Of a stretch of 64,000 bases of DNA, positions 33,883 through 42,816 are shown one piece after another. Numbering within the stretch: position 1 is the stretch's first letter; each line of letters begins with the position of its first letter. The stretch comes from JASHPR01 sp963729365 (lineage in GTDB: Bacteria; Actinomycetota; Actinomycetes; Streptosporangiales; Streptosporangiaceae): contig CAVSNQ010000013.1 in the NCBI GenBank assembly GCA_963729365.1, positions 744,001 through 808,000 on the forward strand, in the 5' to 3' direction. The position numbers and the translations under genes were made by a program. The notes below the pieces were generated by a model that searched no databases, was not told the origin of the DNA, and worked only from the letters and a program-made list of their open reading frames with translations.

Positions 33883-34724
33883 CCCTTGCGGCCCACGCCG
33901 CCCCACATGGCCGAGCGGGTCCTGGCCACGGTCTCGGACCCGGGCCGCCATTGCTGGACCGGCACGAGCCCCGGCTCGATTAGTTCCAGGCCGTCGAAGA
34001 AGCGCGCGACTTCGTCGTGGCTGCGGTGGCGCTGCGTCTCATGCGCGAGCCGGTTGTACCGCTTCGCCGCCTCGGCCATCCGCTCGGCCTCGATATCGGA
34101 GGCCACCTGCGACAGCACCAGGTAGCTTCCGGCCGGCACCGCGGCCATCAGCCGGCCGACGATCCCGTACGGGTCGTCGGCGTCGACGATCAGGTGCATG
34201 ATCGCGATCAGCATGACAGCCACCGGCCTGGAGAAGTCCAGGGTCCGCGCCGCCTGCTGCAGGATCTCTTCCGGATCGCGGAGGTCCGCGTCGATGTAGT
34301 CGGTGACGCCCTCCGGCGTGCTCGTGAGCAGCGCCCGGGCGTGGGTGAGCACGACCGGGTCATAGTCCACGTAGACCACGCGGCAGTCCGGCGCCACGGA
34401 CTGCGCCACCTCGTGGGTGTTGTTCGAGGCCGGGATGCCGGTGCCGATGTCAAGGAACTGGCGGATCCCGGCCTCCGCGGCCAGGAACCGCACCGCGCGG
34501 GCCAGGAACGCCCGGTTGGCGCGCACCGACATGACGATCCCCGGATAGGCCTCGATGACCGCGTCGCCGGCCGCGCGATCGGCCGCGAAGTTGTCCTTGC
34601 CGCCCAGCCAGTAGTCGTGCACCCGGGCGCTGTGCGCCACGCTGGTGTCTAAAGCCAGCCGGTAGCCGGCGGCCGCGTCAGCGCGCTCCGTGCCCGCCGC
34701 TGGTTCTGCTTCGCCGGACATCAC
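33879..34724 (-). CDS. SAM-dependent methyltransferase, DUF574/Methyltransf_19 family
   Basis: 281 residues. Typical start SVAHSARVHDYWLGGKDNFAADR, SAM motif FLDIGTGIPASNNTHEVAQ, acidic motif VVYVDYDPVVLTHARALL, and D-rich DYIDADLRDPEEIL. This is a large actinobacterial family, often next to regulators, whose substrate is mostly unknown. It stops with TAA sharing four bases with the convergent gene. A 3' fragment is duplicated 2.9 kb away. Confidence 0.92.
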   Translation of the reverse strand: MMSGEAEPAAGTERADAAAGYRLALDTSVAHSARVHDYWLGGKDNFAADRAAGDAVIEAYPGIVMSVRANRAFLARAVRFLAAEAGIRQFLDIGTGIPASNNTHEVAQSVAPDCRVVYVDYDPVVLTHARALLTSTPEGVTDYIDADLRDPEEILQQAARTLDFSRPVAVMLIAIMHLIVDADDPYGIVGRLMAAVPAGSYLVLSQVASDIEAERMAEAAKRYNRLAHETQRHRSHDEVARFFDGLELIEPGLVPVQQWRPGSETVARTRSAMWGGVGRKG

Positions 34725-34784
34725 TACGCCTTTCGGTGGATTGCCCGTGGCGCGAATATAGCGCGGCCGGCGGCCTACGCTGGT

Positions 34785-36815
34785 TCACTCGCCTGCCTCC
34801 GGCCGGTCGCTCGCGGCCATGCTGGCGCGCCGCGTGACCCGTCGCAGGTACTCGGTGCGGTCGAGGGGGTTGTTGTCCGTGCGCGGCCGGACCGGGATCG
34901 GGCCGGTCACGGGCTCGTAGCGGTCGAAGGCGCACTCCAGGACGCCTTCGCCGCGGGTCAGCGGCGGCAGCAGCTGGCGCAGCTCGTGCACCCGGGCCGC
35001 CGGGATGTCGCCGTCCAGCGTCGACGACGCGCCGCGCGTCTCCTGCGCCCGAGGGATCGCGCGCAGCCGGGCCAGGGCGGGCAGCAGCACTCCGAGGGTG
35101 TCGGCCGGCGCGTCCAGGCGGAAATGGTGGATCGGCTCGCAGACGACGGTTCTCGCTTGCCGCAGCGCGCTCATCAGGACCAGCGGTGTCAGCCCGCGGT
35201 AGTCCTCGCCCGTGCTCGACAGGCTCTTGGTGAAGCGTGCGTGCCCGACGCTGTGCTTGCCCACGTAACCGGAGTGCGTCATCACGATCGCGCAGTCGGT
35301 CACCTCCCAGCCGCAGATGCCCTGCCGCAGCGTTTCCCGCGCGGTGTCCTCGACCGCGCGGAAGAACGCCATGGGCATGGAGCCCGCCAGGTCCGCCCCG
35401 ATCCGGAAGTCCACGCCCGAGCCCGCCGCGGCCGGCTCGACGCGCAGCCCGATCGTGGCCAGGAACGGGTTGTCCGGCTCGTGCATTCGCTCGACCGCCG
35501 CCCCGGTGCCGGCGGGCCGTTCGACGCAGATCGTCGTGGACTCGCGGAAGCTGACGTCCAAGGCGAAGTCGGAGGCCAGCGTGGCCCCGATGACTTCCTT
35601 CTGCACCTCGCCGTAGAGCGAGACGGAGATCTCCTGGCGGACGTCGTCCTGCCGGACGTCGATCAGCGGGTCCTGCTCGGCGAGCTGGGCGAGCGCCGCG
35701 CGGAGCGCGCCCCGGTCACCAGGACTGCGGGGGATGACCACGGTCTCCAGGGTCGGCGGCGCGAACTGGTGCGGCGCCGCCTGCCGCCGCGGCGTACCGA
35801 CCGCATCGCCGACCTGGATCTCGGCCAGGCCCCGCAGCTGCCCGATCTCCCCGGCGGACACCGACTCCCGCCGGGCGGCCGGGCCGCCGGCGAAGACGCT
35901 GATCGCGGTGACCTTCCGCTCGCCGGACCGGCCGAACCGCACCCGGTCCCTGATGCGCACGGTGCCGGAGAACATCCGGACGTAGGCGATCTTCTCGCCC
36001 GCCGCACCGCGCTCGATCTTGAAGACCCGGCCGGAGACCGGGCCGCCGGAGTCCCGGCCCGCCGCCGGCAGCAGCTCGGCGATGCCGCTCATCAGCGAGT
36101 CCACGCCGGCCCCGGTCAGCGCCGAGCCGAAGAACACCGGATGCACGCTGCACCGCCTCGTCTGCGCCGCCAGTTCCCCGCGGAGCCGGCGCTGCGATAT
36201 CCCCTGCTCACCGCGGACGTACGCGGCGAGGAGCGAGTCGCTGTGCTCGGCGAGCGCTTCAATCAGACGGGCCTTAACGCACGGCTCCGCCCAGTCGCAC
36301 GCCGCAAAGCCGGCCGAGCGCGTGCCGGGCCCGCGCACGGAACCCATGGCGACGATCGCCGGCGTGAGCCGCTCCGAGATGGCCCGCAGCACGCTCTCGT
36401 CGCCCGCGCCGCGACGGTCGATCTTGTTGACGAACATCAGGGCCGGGACCCGCAGCCGCTGCAGCGCGCGCATCAGGATGCGCGTCTGCGGCTGCACGCC
36501 CTCGACGGCCGAGATCACCAGCACGGCACCGTCGAGCACGCCCAGGGCGCGTTCCACCTCGGCGATGAAGTCCGGGTGGCCCGGGGTGTCGATCAGGTTA
36601 ACGGTGACGTCGCCGATCGCGAACGACACGACTCCGGACTTGATCGTGATCCCGCGCTGCCGCTCCAGCGCCAGCGAATCGGTCTGCGTCGTGCCGGCAT
36701 CGACGCTGCCGACCTCGTCAATGACACCGGCGGCGTAGAGAAGCCGCTCGGTGAGGGTGGTCTTACCGGCGTCTACATGCGCCAGGATCCCCAAATTCAG
36801 CGTTCTGCGAGCCAA
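34785..36815 (-). CDS. Tet(M)/Otr(A)-type ribosomal protection GTPase (EF-G-like)
   Basis: 676 residues, the usual size of ribosome-protection proteins. G1 AHVDAGKTT, G2 RGITI, G3 DTPGH, G4 NKID, then EF-G domains II-V, with EVTDCAIVMTHSGY (domain IV) in the ribosome-contact region. These GTPases remove tetracycline from the 30S subunit; chromosomal actinomycete copies may confer low-level resistance or another translational role. The TTG start is preceded by GGAGGG nine bases upstream. Monocistronic. Confidence 0.92.
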   Translation of the reverse strand: MARRTLNLGILAHVDAGKTTLTERLLYAAGVIDEVGSVDAGTTQTDSLALERQRGITIKSGVVSFAIGDVTVNLIDTPGHPDFIAEVERALGVLDGAVLVISAVEGVQPQTRILMRALQRLRVPALMFVNKIDRRGAGDESVLRAISERLTPAIVAMGSVRGPGTRSAGFAACDWAEPCVKARLIEALAEHSDSLLAAYVRGEQGISQRRLRGELAAQTRRCSVHPVFFGSALTGAGVDSLMSGIAELLPAAGRDSGGPVSGRVFKIERGAAGEKIAYVRMFSGTVRIRDRVRFGRSGERKVTAISVFAGGPAARRESVSAGEIGQLRGLAEIQVGDAVGTPRRQAAPHQFAPPTLETVVIPRSPGDRGALRAALAQLAEQDPLIDVRQDDVRQEISVSLYGEVQKEVIGATLASDFALDVSFRESTTICVERPAGTGAAVERMHEPDNPFLATIGLRVEPAAAGSGVDFRIGADLAGSMPMAFFRAVEDTARETLRQGICGWEVTDCAIVMTHSGYVGKHSVGHARFTKSLSSTGEDYRGLTPLVLMSALRQARTVVCEPIHHFRLDAPADTLGVLLPALARLRAIPRAQETRGASSTLDGDIPAARVHELRQLLPPLTRGEGVLECAFDRYEPVTGPIPVRPRTDNNPLDRTEYLRRVTRRASMAASDRPEAGE

Positions 36816-36958
36816 GCGTCATACCCTCCGAACGGGTCAAGAAGCCCTTTTCGATGGACATGAACGCTCCTCGCATCGTCGCTCCCGGGGTCGATCGGCG
36901 CCTGGTTACTGCTCAGGCTGAATCATAGGAGCGGCCGGCGGGCCGACCGCAAGTGAAT

Positions 36959-38002
36959 TTATGCCGGCAGCTCGGTCGGCAGGCCGAAACGGGTGAAGTC
37001 CGAGGCCGTGAAATAGCCGTCGCCGCCAAGCTCCCTGAGCAGCTCGGCGGTGAGGAACGCGTGGATCGCCGCGATCCGCCCGCCCGGCCCGCCGTCCAGG
37101 GTCAGCACGTCGATCACCGAGGCCACGTACCGGCCCCGGCCGCGATCGAGGATGTAGCAGCCGATGGCGAGCTGGCCGTTAGCGCGGGTGGCGCGGTGCT
37201 GCCAGCTCTGCGGGGCGACATCCTCCCGGACGAACTCCCGGACCGCCGCGTGGCCCCGCAGGCACGTCGGGGGCGGCGGCATCGTGTAGGTGACATCGCG
37301 GGCCAGCATGCTGACCAGCAGGTCGGCGTCGCCTCGCTGCATCGCGTCGGCGTAGCGCCCGGCCAGGGCCCTGATCCGCTCGTCGCCGAGCGAGCGCAGC
37401 GCCGCCTGCTGGCTGCGGGCGGGCAGGCGGCCCTGCGCGCTGGCGCGGGCGCGCTGCAGCGCGCTGGTCACCGCCGGAACCGAGGTGACCAGCGCGTCGG
37501 CTATCTCGCGAGCCGAGAGCCCCACGACGTCGCGCAGGATGAGGACGGCGCGCTGCAGCGGCGGCAGGTGCTGCAGCGCGACGACGAACGCCAGCTCCAG
37601 GCTCTCGCGCTGCTCGTACCGCGCCTCCGGCGAGGCGGCCAGCCGGTCGCCGAGCGCGTGGTCGGGATAGGGCTCCAGCCAGTCCGGCTCGTCCGGCCCG
37701 AACCCGGCCGGGAACTCCCCGCGGGCGCGGCGCCTGGCCACGTCCAGGGCCGCGTTGGTGACGATCGAGTACATCCAGGAGCGCACCGAGCTGCGGCCCT
37801 CGAAGCCGGGCAGGCCCTTCCACGCTCGCAGCAGCGCGTCCTGAAGCGCGTCCTCGGCGTCGTGCACCGAGCCGAGCATGCGGTAGCAGTGGGCGTGCAG
37901 TTCGGTCCGGTACGCCTCGACCAGATCGCCGAACGCGCTCTTGTCGCCACCGCGGGCCAGCTCGAGCATGGCCTGCTCGCCGGCCGCCGAGCGGGCGCCC
38001 AC
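36959..38002 (-). CDS. ECF-type sigma factor with SnoaL-like C-terminus (TIGR02960/SigX5 group)
   Basis: 347 residues. Sigma region 2 (about 25-95: LHAHCYRMLGSVHDAEDALQD, SSVRSWMYSIVTNAALDVARRR) and region 4 (about 140-195: LPPLQRAVLILRDVVGLSAREIADAL). The last 130 residues form an NTF2/SnoaL-like domain (RGDADLLVSMLARDVTYTMPP), as in ECF41/ECF56-like sigma factors where this tail replaces an anti-sigma. Starts 4 bp after the DUF899 gene. It probably directs its own operon; no anti-sigma gene is adjacent. Confidence 0.93.
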   Translation of the reverse strand: MGARSAAGEQAMLELARGGDKSAFGDLVEAYRTELHAHCYRMLGSVHDAEDALQDALLRAWKGLPGFEGRSSVRSWMYSIVTNAALDVARRRARGEFPAGFGPDEPDWLEPYPDHALGDRLAASPEARYEQRESLELAFVVALQHLPPLQRAVLILRDVVGLSAREIADALVTSVPAVTSALQRARASAQGRLPARSQQAALRSLGDERIRALAGRYADAMQRGDADLLVSMLARDVTYTMPPPPTCLRGHAAVREFVREDVAPQSWQHRATRANGQLAIGCYILDRGRGRYVASVIDVLTLDGGPGGRIAAIHAFLTAELLRELGGDGYFTASDFTRFGLPTELPA

Positions 38003-38006
38003 GGCG

Positions 38007-38729
38007 TCAGTCCGTGAACGTCGGGTCGGCGCCGTGCAGCTTCATGGCCCGTCCCTGAGGCTCCTCCCAGTCTTCCGATCGGCCGAACGCGGTCAGGTCG
38101 AGCAGCGCGTAGGCCGGGATGAGCAGCTCCGCGCCCCTGGCGTAGGTCGAGTAGGTGTGGAAGATCTCGTCGCCGTCGCGCAGGAAGCAGCTGTACCCGG
38201 GCACGTCTTCGGACTCGTCGTCCTCCAGCTGGTCCGACAGGTCCTGGTAGTTGTAGTGCACCTGGCCCTTGGCCTTGTCCACGGTGACCTGGAAGTCGTA
38301 GTTGAAGTCGGTGCCCTCGGAGGAGTACCACGGCACCACCCAGCTGCGGGCGGCCTGGTAGGCCCCGAGCTTGGCCAGCGGGGCCCGGGACACCAGCACG
38401 AACGCGGTGTCGCGGGAGCGCACCTGGGCCAGCAGCCGCTCGTTGATCACGTCCACGCTGGCCGTGCAGCCCGGGCAGGCCGCGTCCCAGCCGGGTTCGA
38501 ACATGACGTGCTGGACGATCAGCTGGCCTCGGCCGCCGAACAGCTCGGCCAGCGTGACCGGCCCGTCCGGTCCATCGAAGGCGTACTTCTTCTCGATCCT
38601 GACCATCGGCAGCCGACGGCGCTCGGCGTTAAGGCCCGTACGCCTGATGGTCTGCTCCTTCTCCAGCGCCAGCAGCCGCAGCCGGGCCTCGAGCCATTGC
38701 TCACGCGAAACGATCTCCGGCAAAGCCAT
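38007..38729 (-). CDS. DUF899 (thioredoxin-like) protein
   Basis: 240 residues. MALPEIVSREQWLEARLRLLALEKE is the family's N-terminus; GWDAACPGCTASVD holds a CPGC pair at the thioredoxin-fold active-site position, and VPWYSSEGTDFNYDF and GDEIFHTYSTYARG are the C-terminal signatures. The role may be redox-related but is unproven. First gene of a two-gene operon with the sigma factor. Not secreted. Confidence 0.93.
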   Translation of the reverse strand: MALPEIVSREQWLEARLRLLALEKEQTIRRTGLNAERRRLPMVRIEKKYAFDGPDGPVTLAELFGGRGQLIVQHVMFEPGWDAACPGCTASVDVINERLLAQVRSRDTAFVLVSRAPLAKLGAYQAARSWVVPWYSSEGTDFNYDFQVTVDKAKGQVHYNYQDLSDQLEDDESEDVPGYSCFLRDGDEIFHTYSTYARGAELLIPAYALLDLTAFGRSEDWEEPQGRAMKLHGADPTFTD

Positions 38730-38816
38730 CGCAACCTCCTCGGACGTGACGCTCTGCCGTAATAGACCGGGCGTTGCCCCCGGAGTAATCGGTTCGCGCG
38801 GGAATCTTGCCGGACG

Positions 38817-39875
38817 TCAGTCGCGGGCGGCCAGGGCCGTCCGCTGGTGGTCGCGCATCGTCTCCATGCCGTCCTGGCCGGGCTGGCGGCCGAATCCGCA
38901 GTACATGGCCACGCCGAAGTCGGCGAGGTGCGCCGAGGCCGTCGCCTTCCGCCGCTTCATGCCCGGGATGCCGTCCACCGGCAGGACGATGCCGAGGAAG
39001 ACCCGGGCATCGCCGGGTTCGAGGCGGGCCAGGGGCCGGAAGAAGCTGTCGTCCTCGCTGCGCAGGTAGCGGGGCCCGGCCAGGTGCAGCCAGTCGACCG
39101 GACGGCCGGAGTTGGCCACGGCGTAGTTGGCCATCCGCACCAGCAGTCCCATGTCGCGGGCCTCGTACATCGGCCACTCGGGGAATGTCCCGTAGCAGAG
39201 GTGATAGCCGGCCAGGGCCTCGTCCGGGATGAGCCGGGTCAGCCGGCCAACCGGGCCGGCGAAGCGCTGCCACGCGCCGGGCGCGGTCCACGCCAGCACG
39301 CCCTCGATGTCCAGCACTTCGTAGCAGACGTCCCACTGGATCGCGAGATCCTCCGGCGGGATGGCCGCGGTCAGGCGCTGCAGCTCGCGGGCGACCAGGT
39401 CCTCGAATCCGCGCTCAGCCGTCGGGTAGTCGCCGCCGAAGTCCGCCTTGAAGCCGTTGAGCGCGCTGGACGGGAACGGGAGCCCGACCTGGAACCGCAG
39501 CCCGGCCGGGATGACGCCATCCGCGCGCAGCTTGCTGAACACCTGATAGGAGGCGATGGCGTCGTCGATGCGGGGCCAGGAGTCCCAGTGCAGCTCGGTG
39601 ACGCCGGGACGGATGCGGAAGACCGGGGTCTCGTAGACGTGCCGCGGAATGCCCGTCGGCGACGGTGTTTCCGCGACGGTGTCGACGCCGGGGTTCGGGC
39701 GGACCAGCCGCTCCCGCTCGTAGCCGACCCACGCGGCCCGCGGGCCGGTCTCGCCGTCCGGCAGCGCGAATACCAGGTCACCGAAGAGCTCACCGGCCGT
39801 GCGCAGCGCCTTCTCGGTCGACTCGGCCGGCAGGCTCCCCACCAGCAGCAGGTCACTCGTGACTCGCGGCGCCAT
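38817..39875 (-). CDS. UROD/MetE-like TIM-barrel protein of unknown function
   Basis: 352 residues from ATG 39875 (GGAGGAGGC upstream). It begins LLLVGSLPAESTEKALRTAGELFGDLVFALPDGETG and has regularly spaced strand-helix units, DLAIQWDVCYEVLD and GYHLCYGTFPEWPMYEA, the style of the cobalamin-independent methionine synthase/uroporphyrinogen decarboxylase barrels. The Cys/His pattern (WDVCYE, YHLCYGT) could bind metal. No substrate can be named. Stands alone between the DUF899 gene and a vapB remnant. Confidence 0.7.
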   Translation of the reverse strand: MAPRVTSDLLLVGSLPAESTEKALRTAGELFGDLVFALPDGETGPRAAWVGYERERLVRPNPGVDTVAETPSPTGIPRHVYETPVFRIRPGVTELHWDSWPRIDDAIASYQVFSKLRADGVIPAGLRFQVGLPFPSSALNGFKADFGGDYPTAERGFEDLVARELQRLTAAIPPEDLAIQWDVCYEVLDIEGVLAWTAPGAWQRFAGPVGRLTRLIPDEALAGYHLCYGTFPEWPMYEARDMGLLVRMANYAVANSGRPVDWLHLAGPRYLRSEDDSFFRPLARLEPGDARVFLGIVLPVDGIPGMKRRKATASAHLADFGVAMYCGFGRQPGQDGMETMRDHQRTALAARD

Positions 39876-39950
39876 CGCCGCCTCCTCCCACGCGTCAGCG
39901 GACACAAGCGTCCCTACATGCGGCAGCAGGCCGCGGTACAGGGGCCGGGC

Positions 39951-40115
39951 TCACCTGCGGTATGCGGCCTTGTCGTCGAGGTACTCATCGAAGTCACCGC
40001 GATCAGCCATCTCCCCGAGCCTGGCCAAAGCGCGCCGCCGCACGAGCCGCTGGCCTAGCTCCCGTAGGGCGGCATTCACGGTTTCCTTCTTGGTGGTCGT
40101 TCCTAGAACCTCTCG
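39951..40115 (-). pseudogene. C-terminal remnant of a VapB-type antitoxin
   Basis: The frame reads EVLGTTTKKETVNAALREL, then RRRALARLGEMADRGDFDEYLDDKAAYRR and a stop. The pattern LGTTTKKETVNAALRE is the ribbon-helix-helix end of VapB antitoxins. A stop codon (40116-40118 on the minus strand) precedes it and no start is left; the DNA-binding N-terminus was lost next to the RraA gene. No vapC follows. Confidence 0.7.
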
Positions 40116-40119
40116 CTAT

Positions 40120-40623
40120 CTAAGATATCCGCGCGTCGCGCTGCCGGAGTGGCAGCAGGGCGATCCCGTCATCGTCAGCGTGCAGGACGTCGCCGGGATA
40201 GAACGTGACGCCGCCGAAGGTGACCGGCACATCCACGGCGCCGGCGCCGGTCTTGCCGCTCGTGCGCGGATTCGTGCCCAGTGCCTTGACGCCCAGATCG
40301 ACCGCGGACAAGGCTGCGCTGTCCCGGACCGCGCCGTGCAGGACCAGGCCGGACCAGCCGTTGGCGGCCGCCGCCCCGGCGAGAACGTCGCCCACCAGTG
40401 CCGTGCGGAGGGATCCGGCACCGTCGACGACCAGTACGCAACCCGCGCCGGGCGCGCGCACAAGCTCTCGCAGCAGGCCGTTGTCCTCGTGGCAGGTGAC
40501 CGTGCGGACCGGGCCCGCGAAGATGCGGCGGCCGCCGAACTGGCGGAACTGGGTATCGCACACGCGCAGCTCAGAGCCGTGCCTGTCGACCAGGTCAGCG
40601 GTGGGAACGGGGATTTCGGTCAT
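40120..40623 (-). CDS. RraA-family protein
   Basis: 167 residues, full length. VPTADLVDRHGSELRVCDTQFRQFGG and VVDGAGSLRTALVGDVLAGAAAANGW followed by GLVLHGAVRDSAAL, which supplies the conserved Arg-Asp of the metal/pyruvate site. In Gram-positive bacteria the fold is a 4-hydroxy-4-methyl-2-oxoglutarate/oxaloacetate aldolase as well as the RNase E inhibitor of E. coli. Its assignment as demethylmenaquinone methyltransferase in old databases is wrong. The stop lies 4 bp from the vapB remnant's lost end. Confidence 0.92.
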   Translation of the reverse strand: MTEIPVPTADLVDRHGSELRVCDTQFRQFGGRRIFAGPVRTVTCHEDNGLLRELVRAPGAGCVLVVDGAGSLRTALVGDVLAGAAAANGWSGLVLHGAVRDSAALSAVDLGVKALGTNPRTSGKTGAGAVDVPVTFGGVTFYPGDVLHADDDGIALLPLRQRDARIS

Positions 40624-40812
40624 AGCTTCTTTCTACAGGAGATCATTCCGGCTTCCGGCACACTAACCCGTGGCCGGGCCTCATGACCGCGAAGCGCCGG
40701 TGGCTAGTGCGCTGACCAGAAACGTTCGCCGCGTCTGACCCGCCATGCTCCCAGTCGCTGGGTCAGCGTAATTGGGTTGTCCGGGTTTGGCGGCCGGCGA
40801 GAGCATGGCGGC

Positions 40813-41322
40813 ATGCCATGGACGGCACCGGATGTGATCAGGCCCGAGCGGCAGCTGATCAATGACGAGCCTGGCTCGCTAGCCGGCTTCCTGGACTTTC
40901 ACCGTTCGACGCTGCTGTGGAAGTGCCGTGGACTGACCGGGCAGCAGCTGGCTGACCGGGCGATCCCGCCGTCGGGCCTTTGCCTGCTTGGCCTGGTCCG
41001 GCACATGACTGAAATGGAACGCTACTGGTTCCGGCGCAGCGTCGCAGGCCTGGCCGGGCTCGGTGATGTGTACCCCGGCGGTGCCTTCGATCAGGCCACC
41101 GCCGATCAGGCCGAGCCTGACTTCGCGATATTCGAGGCGGAGTGCGCGGCCGCGCGCGAAGCGCTCAGGGGCAGGTCTCCGGACGAGCTGTTCTCACATC
41201 CAGGCCGCGACTTTCAGCTTGACGTGCGCTTCGCCTGCACCCACATGATCGAGGAGTATGCCCGGCACAACGGGCATGCCGATCTGCTTCGGGAACGGAT
41301 CGACGGCACAGTCGGTCATTAG
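40813..41322 (+). CDS. DinB-superfamily (DUF664) protein
   Basis: 169 residues. Four-helix bundle with metal ligands in VRHMTEMERYWFR and MIEEYARHNGHADLLRERIDG, the DUF664/mycothiol-dependent-type DinB pattern (His on helix 2, HxxxH-like near the end). Such proteins are metal-dependent thiol transferases or isomerases in actinobacteria. Lone gene. Confidence 0.88.
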   Translation: MPWTAPDVIRPERQLINDEPGSLAGFLDFHRSTLLWKCRGLTGQQLADRAIPPSGLCLLGLVRHMTEMERYWFRRSVAGLAGLGDVYPGGAFDQATADQAEPDFAIFEAECAAAREALRGRSPDELFSHPGRDFQLDVRFACTHMIEEYARHNGHADLLRERIDGTVGH

Positions 41323-41353
41323 CGCGCTGTCGGTGAATCCTGCGCCGCGCCGA

Positions 41354-41999
41354 TCACGCGGCTTTGGGCTCGGGTCGTCCCCAGTGGTGCTGGCGTTGGC
41401 TGCGGGCGCGTTCGCGGCGCTGGGCGGCCAGGACGCCGGGGTGGCGGGCGCTGGCGTTGCGCCAGGCCAGCTCCCCAGACCGGCGAACGTTCGTGGTCAG
41501 CGTGATGCCGTGCCGCAGGTAGTCGTGCGTGCGGCGTTCGGGCATGCCCGGCATCATCGGCAGCACCGGCTGGGACCGGTCCAGCGCCTGGATCTGGCTC
41601 TTCTCATCGACGCACAGCACCAACGCGCGTTCAGGCTGTCGTGGTACAGCCCGACGACATCCACGACCTTCTCCACGAAGAACGGGTCCGTGGACAGCTT
41701 GAAGGTGTCCTGCAGGTGCGGCTTGAGGTCGAACTTGCGCCAGATCCGCCCGATGGTCGACTTCGACAGCCCTGTGTGCCTGGCCATCGAGGCCCGCGAC
41801 CAGTGCGTGTCCTTGCCCGGCGCGGACTCCAGCGTGGCCACGATGACATCCTCGACCTGGTCCAGCAGGATCGACGGCGGTTGGCCCGGCCGCGGCTCAT
41901 CATGCAGCCCGTCCAGCCGCCGGGCGATGAACCGGGCCCGCCAGCGCTCAACGGTCGACTCATCCGCCCCCAGATCCGCAGCGGCCTCCTTGTTCCCCG
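41354..41999 (-). mobile_element. Degenerate IS630-family transposase remnant with a foreign tail
   Basis: Bases 41503-41999 are a close relative of the intact transposase at 46985-48328, covering its residues about 130-295. It lacks both ends, has no terminal repeat and is frameshifted near 41630 (HDSLNARWCC instead of HDPPEKAVVLC). The left 150 bp (41354-41502) read TTNVRRSGELAWRNASARHPG in frame with the transposase remnant but are not part of the intact copy, so a second unidentified gene end is fused there. The right border abuts the hydrolase stop (42005). Confidence 0.8.
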
Positions 42000-42004
42000 G
42001 CGCA

Positions 42005-42802
42005 CTAGCCGGCAGCGTGGGCGCTCGCGAATTCCCAGATGGCGCTGAGGATCTGGGCCGGGGTCTCGATCTGGGGCACGTGCCCGGTCGCCGGGAGGAG
42101 GCGGAACTGGGCGCCGGGAATCGCCGCGGCGTAGGCACGACCGTAGTCCGGGTCGACGATCCGGTCACTGTCGCCCCAGAGCACGAGCGCGGGCACGCTG
42201 ACCTGTCCGAGCCGGGCGCCGAGGCTGGTGTCGGTCATGGCGGTTCCGCCGTAGACGGCCAGCGCCTCGCGATTGCCGGCCATAACGCGGAGCTGCTCGG
42301 CGCTCATCGCCCCGGGGTGGATCCGGAACGGGCCGGGGTCGTGGTAGCTGAGCTCGGCCACCTGGTCCAGCGTGAGCGAGAAGAAGTCGACGACCGGGTG
42401 GCCGGGGACCTCGATCCCGGTCGCGTCGACCAGGACGACGCTGGTGATCCGCGCGGATCCGGCCAGCGCCATCTCGGCCGCGATCCAGCCGCCGATCGAG
42501 TTGCCGATGACGGTGACGTCGGTGAGGTCGAGCTCGTCGAGCAGGGCCACGTAGAGCCGGGCGAGGCCAGCGATGGAGTCCAGCCCCTCGGGGCGCGGGG
42601 TGCCCGCGAAGCCCGGGTGGACCGGCGCGATGGCCCGCGCGGGCTCCGCCTCGGTGAGCTGGTCGGCGAAGCCGGTCACGGACTGCGGCCCGGCGCCGCC
42701 GTGCAGCAGCAGGAACACGTGCCCGGCTCCGCGGTCGCTGTACGTGACCGGCACCGGGCCGATGCCGTCGGCCGTGATGGTCAGGGTCGTAGTGGTAGGC
42801 AT
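42005..42802 (-). CDS. Alpha/beta hydrolase
   Basis: 265 residues. Nucleophile elbow VIGNSIGGWIAAEMA, oxyanion motif LLLHGGAGPQSVTGF, Asp in LVLWGDSDRIVDP and His in LLPATGHVPQIETP. Located just after a cupin gene on the same strand (14 bp gap), with the TetR gene further upstream, so these two form the probable target operon of that regulator. Its 3' end is only a few bases from the IS630 remnant. Confidence 0.9.
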   Translation of the reverse strand: MPTTTTLTITADGIGPVPVTYSDRGAGHVFLLLHGGAGPQSVTGFADQLTEAEPARAIAPVHPGFAGTPRPEGLDSIAGLARLYVALLDELDLTDVTVIGNSIGGWIAAEMALAGSARITSVVLVDATGIEVPGHPVVDFFSLTLDQVAELSYHDPGPFRIHPGAMSAEQLRVMAGNREALAVYGGTAMTDTSLGARLGQVSVPALVLWGDSDRIVDPDYGRAYAAAIPGAQFRLLPATGHVPQIETPAQILSAIWEFASAHAAG

Positions 42803-42816
42803 GATCGTTCTCCTTA

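Noticed and set aside
34986..36863. 625-codon plus-strand frame over the ribosomal-protection gene
   Set aside because: Arg/Gly/Ala-rich antisense shadow of a well-defined GTPase; no recognisable domain.
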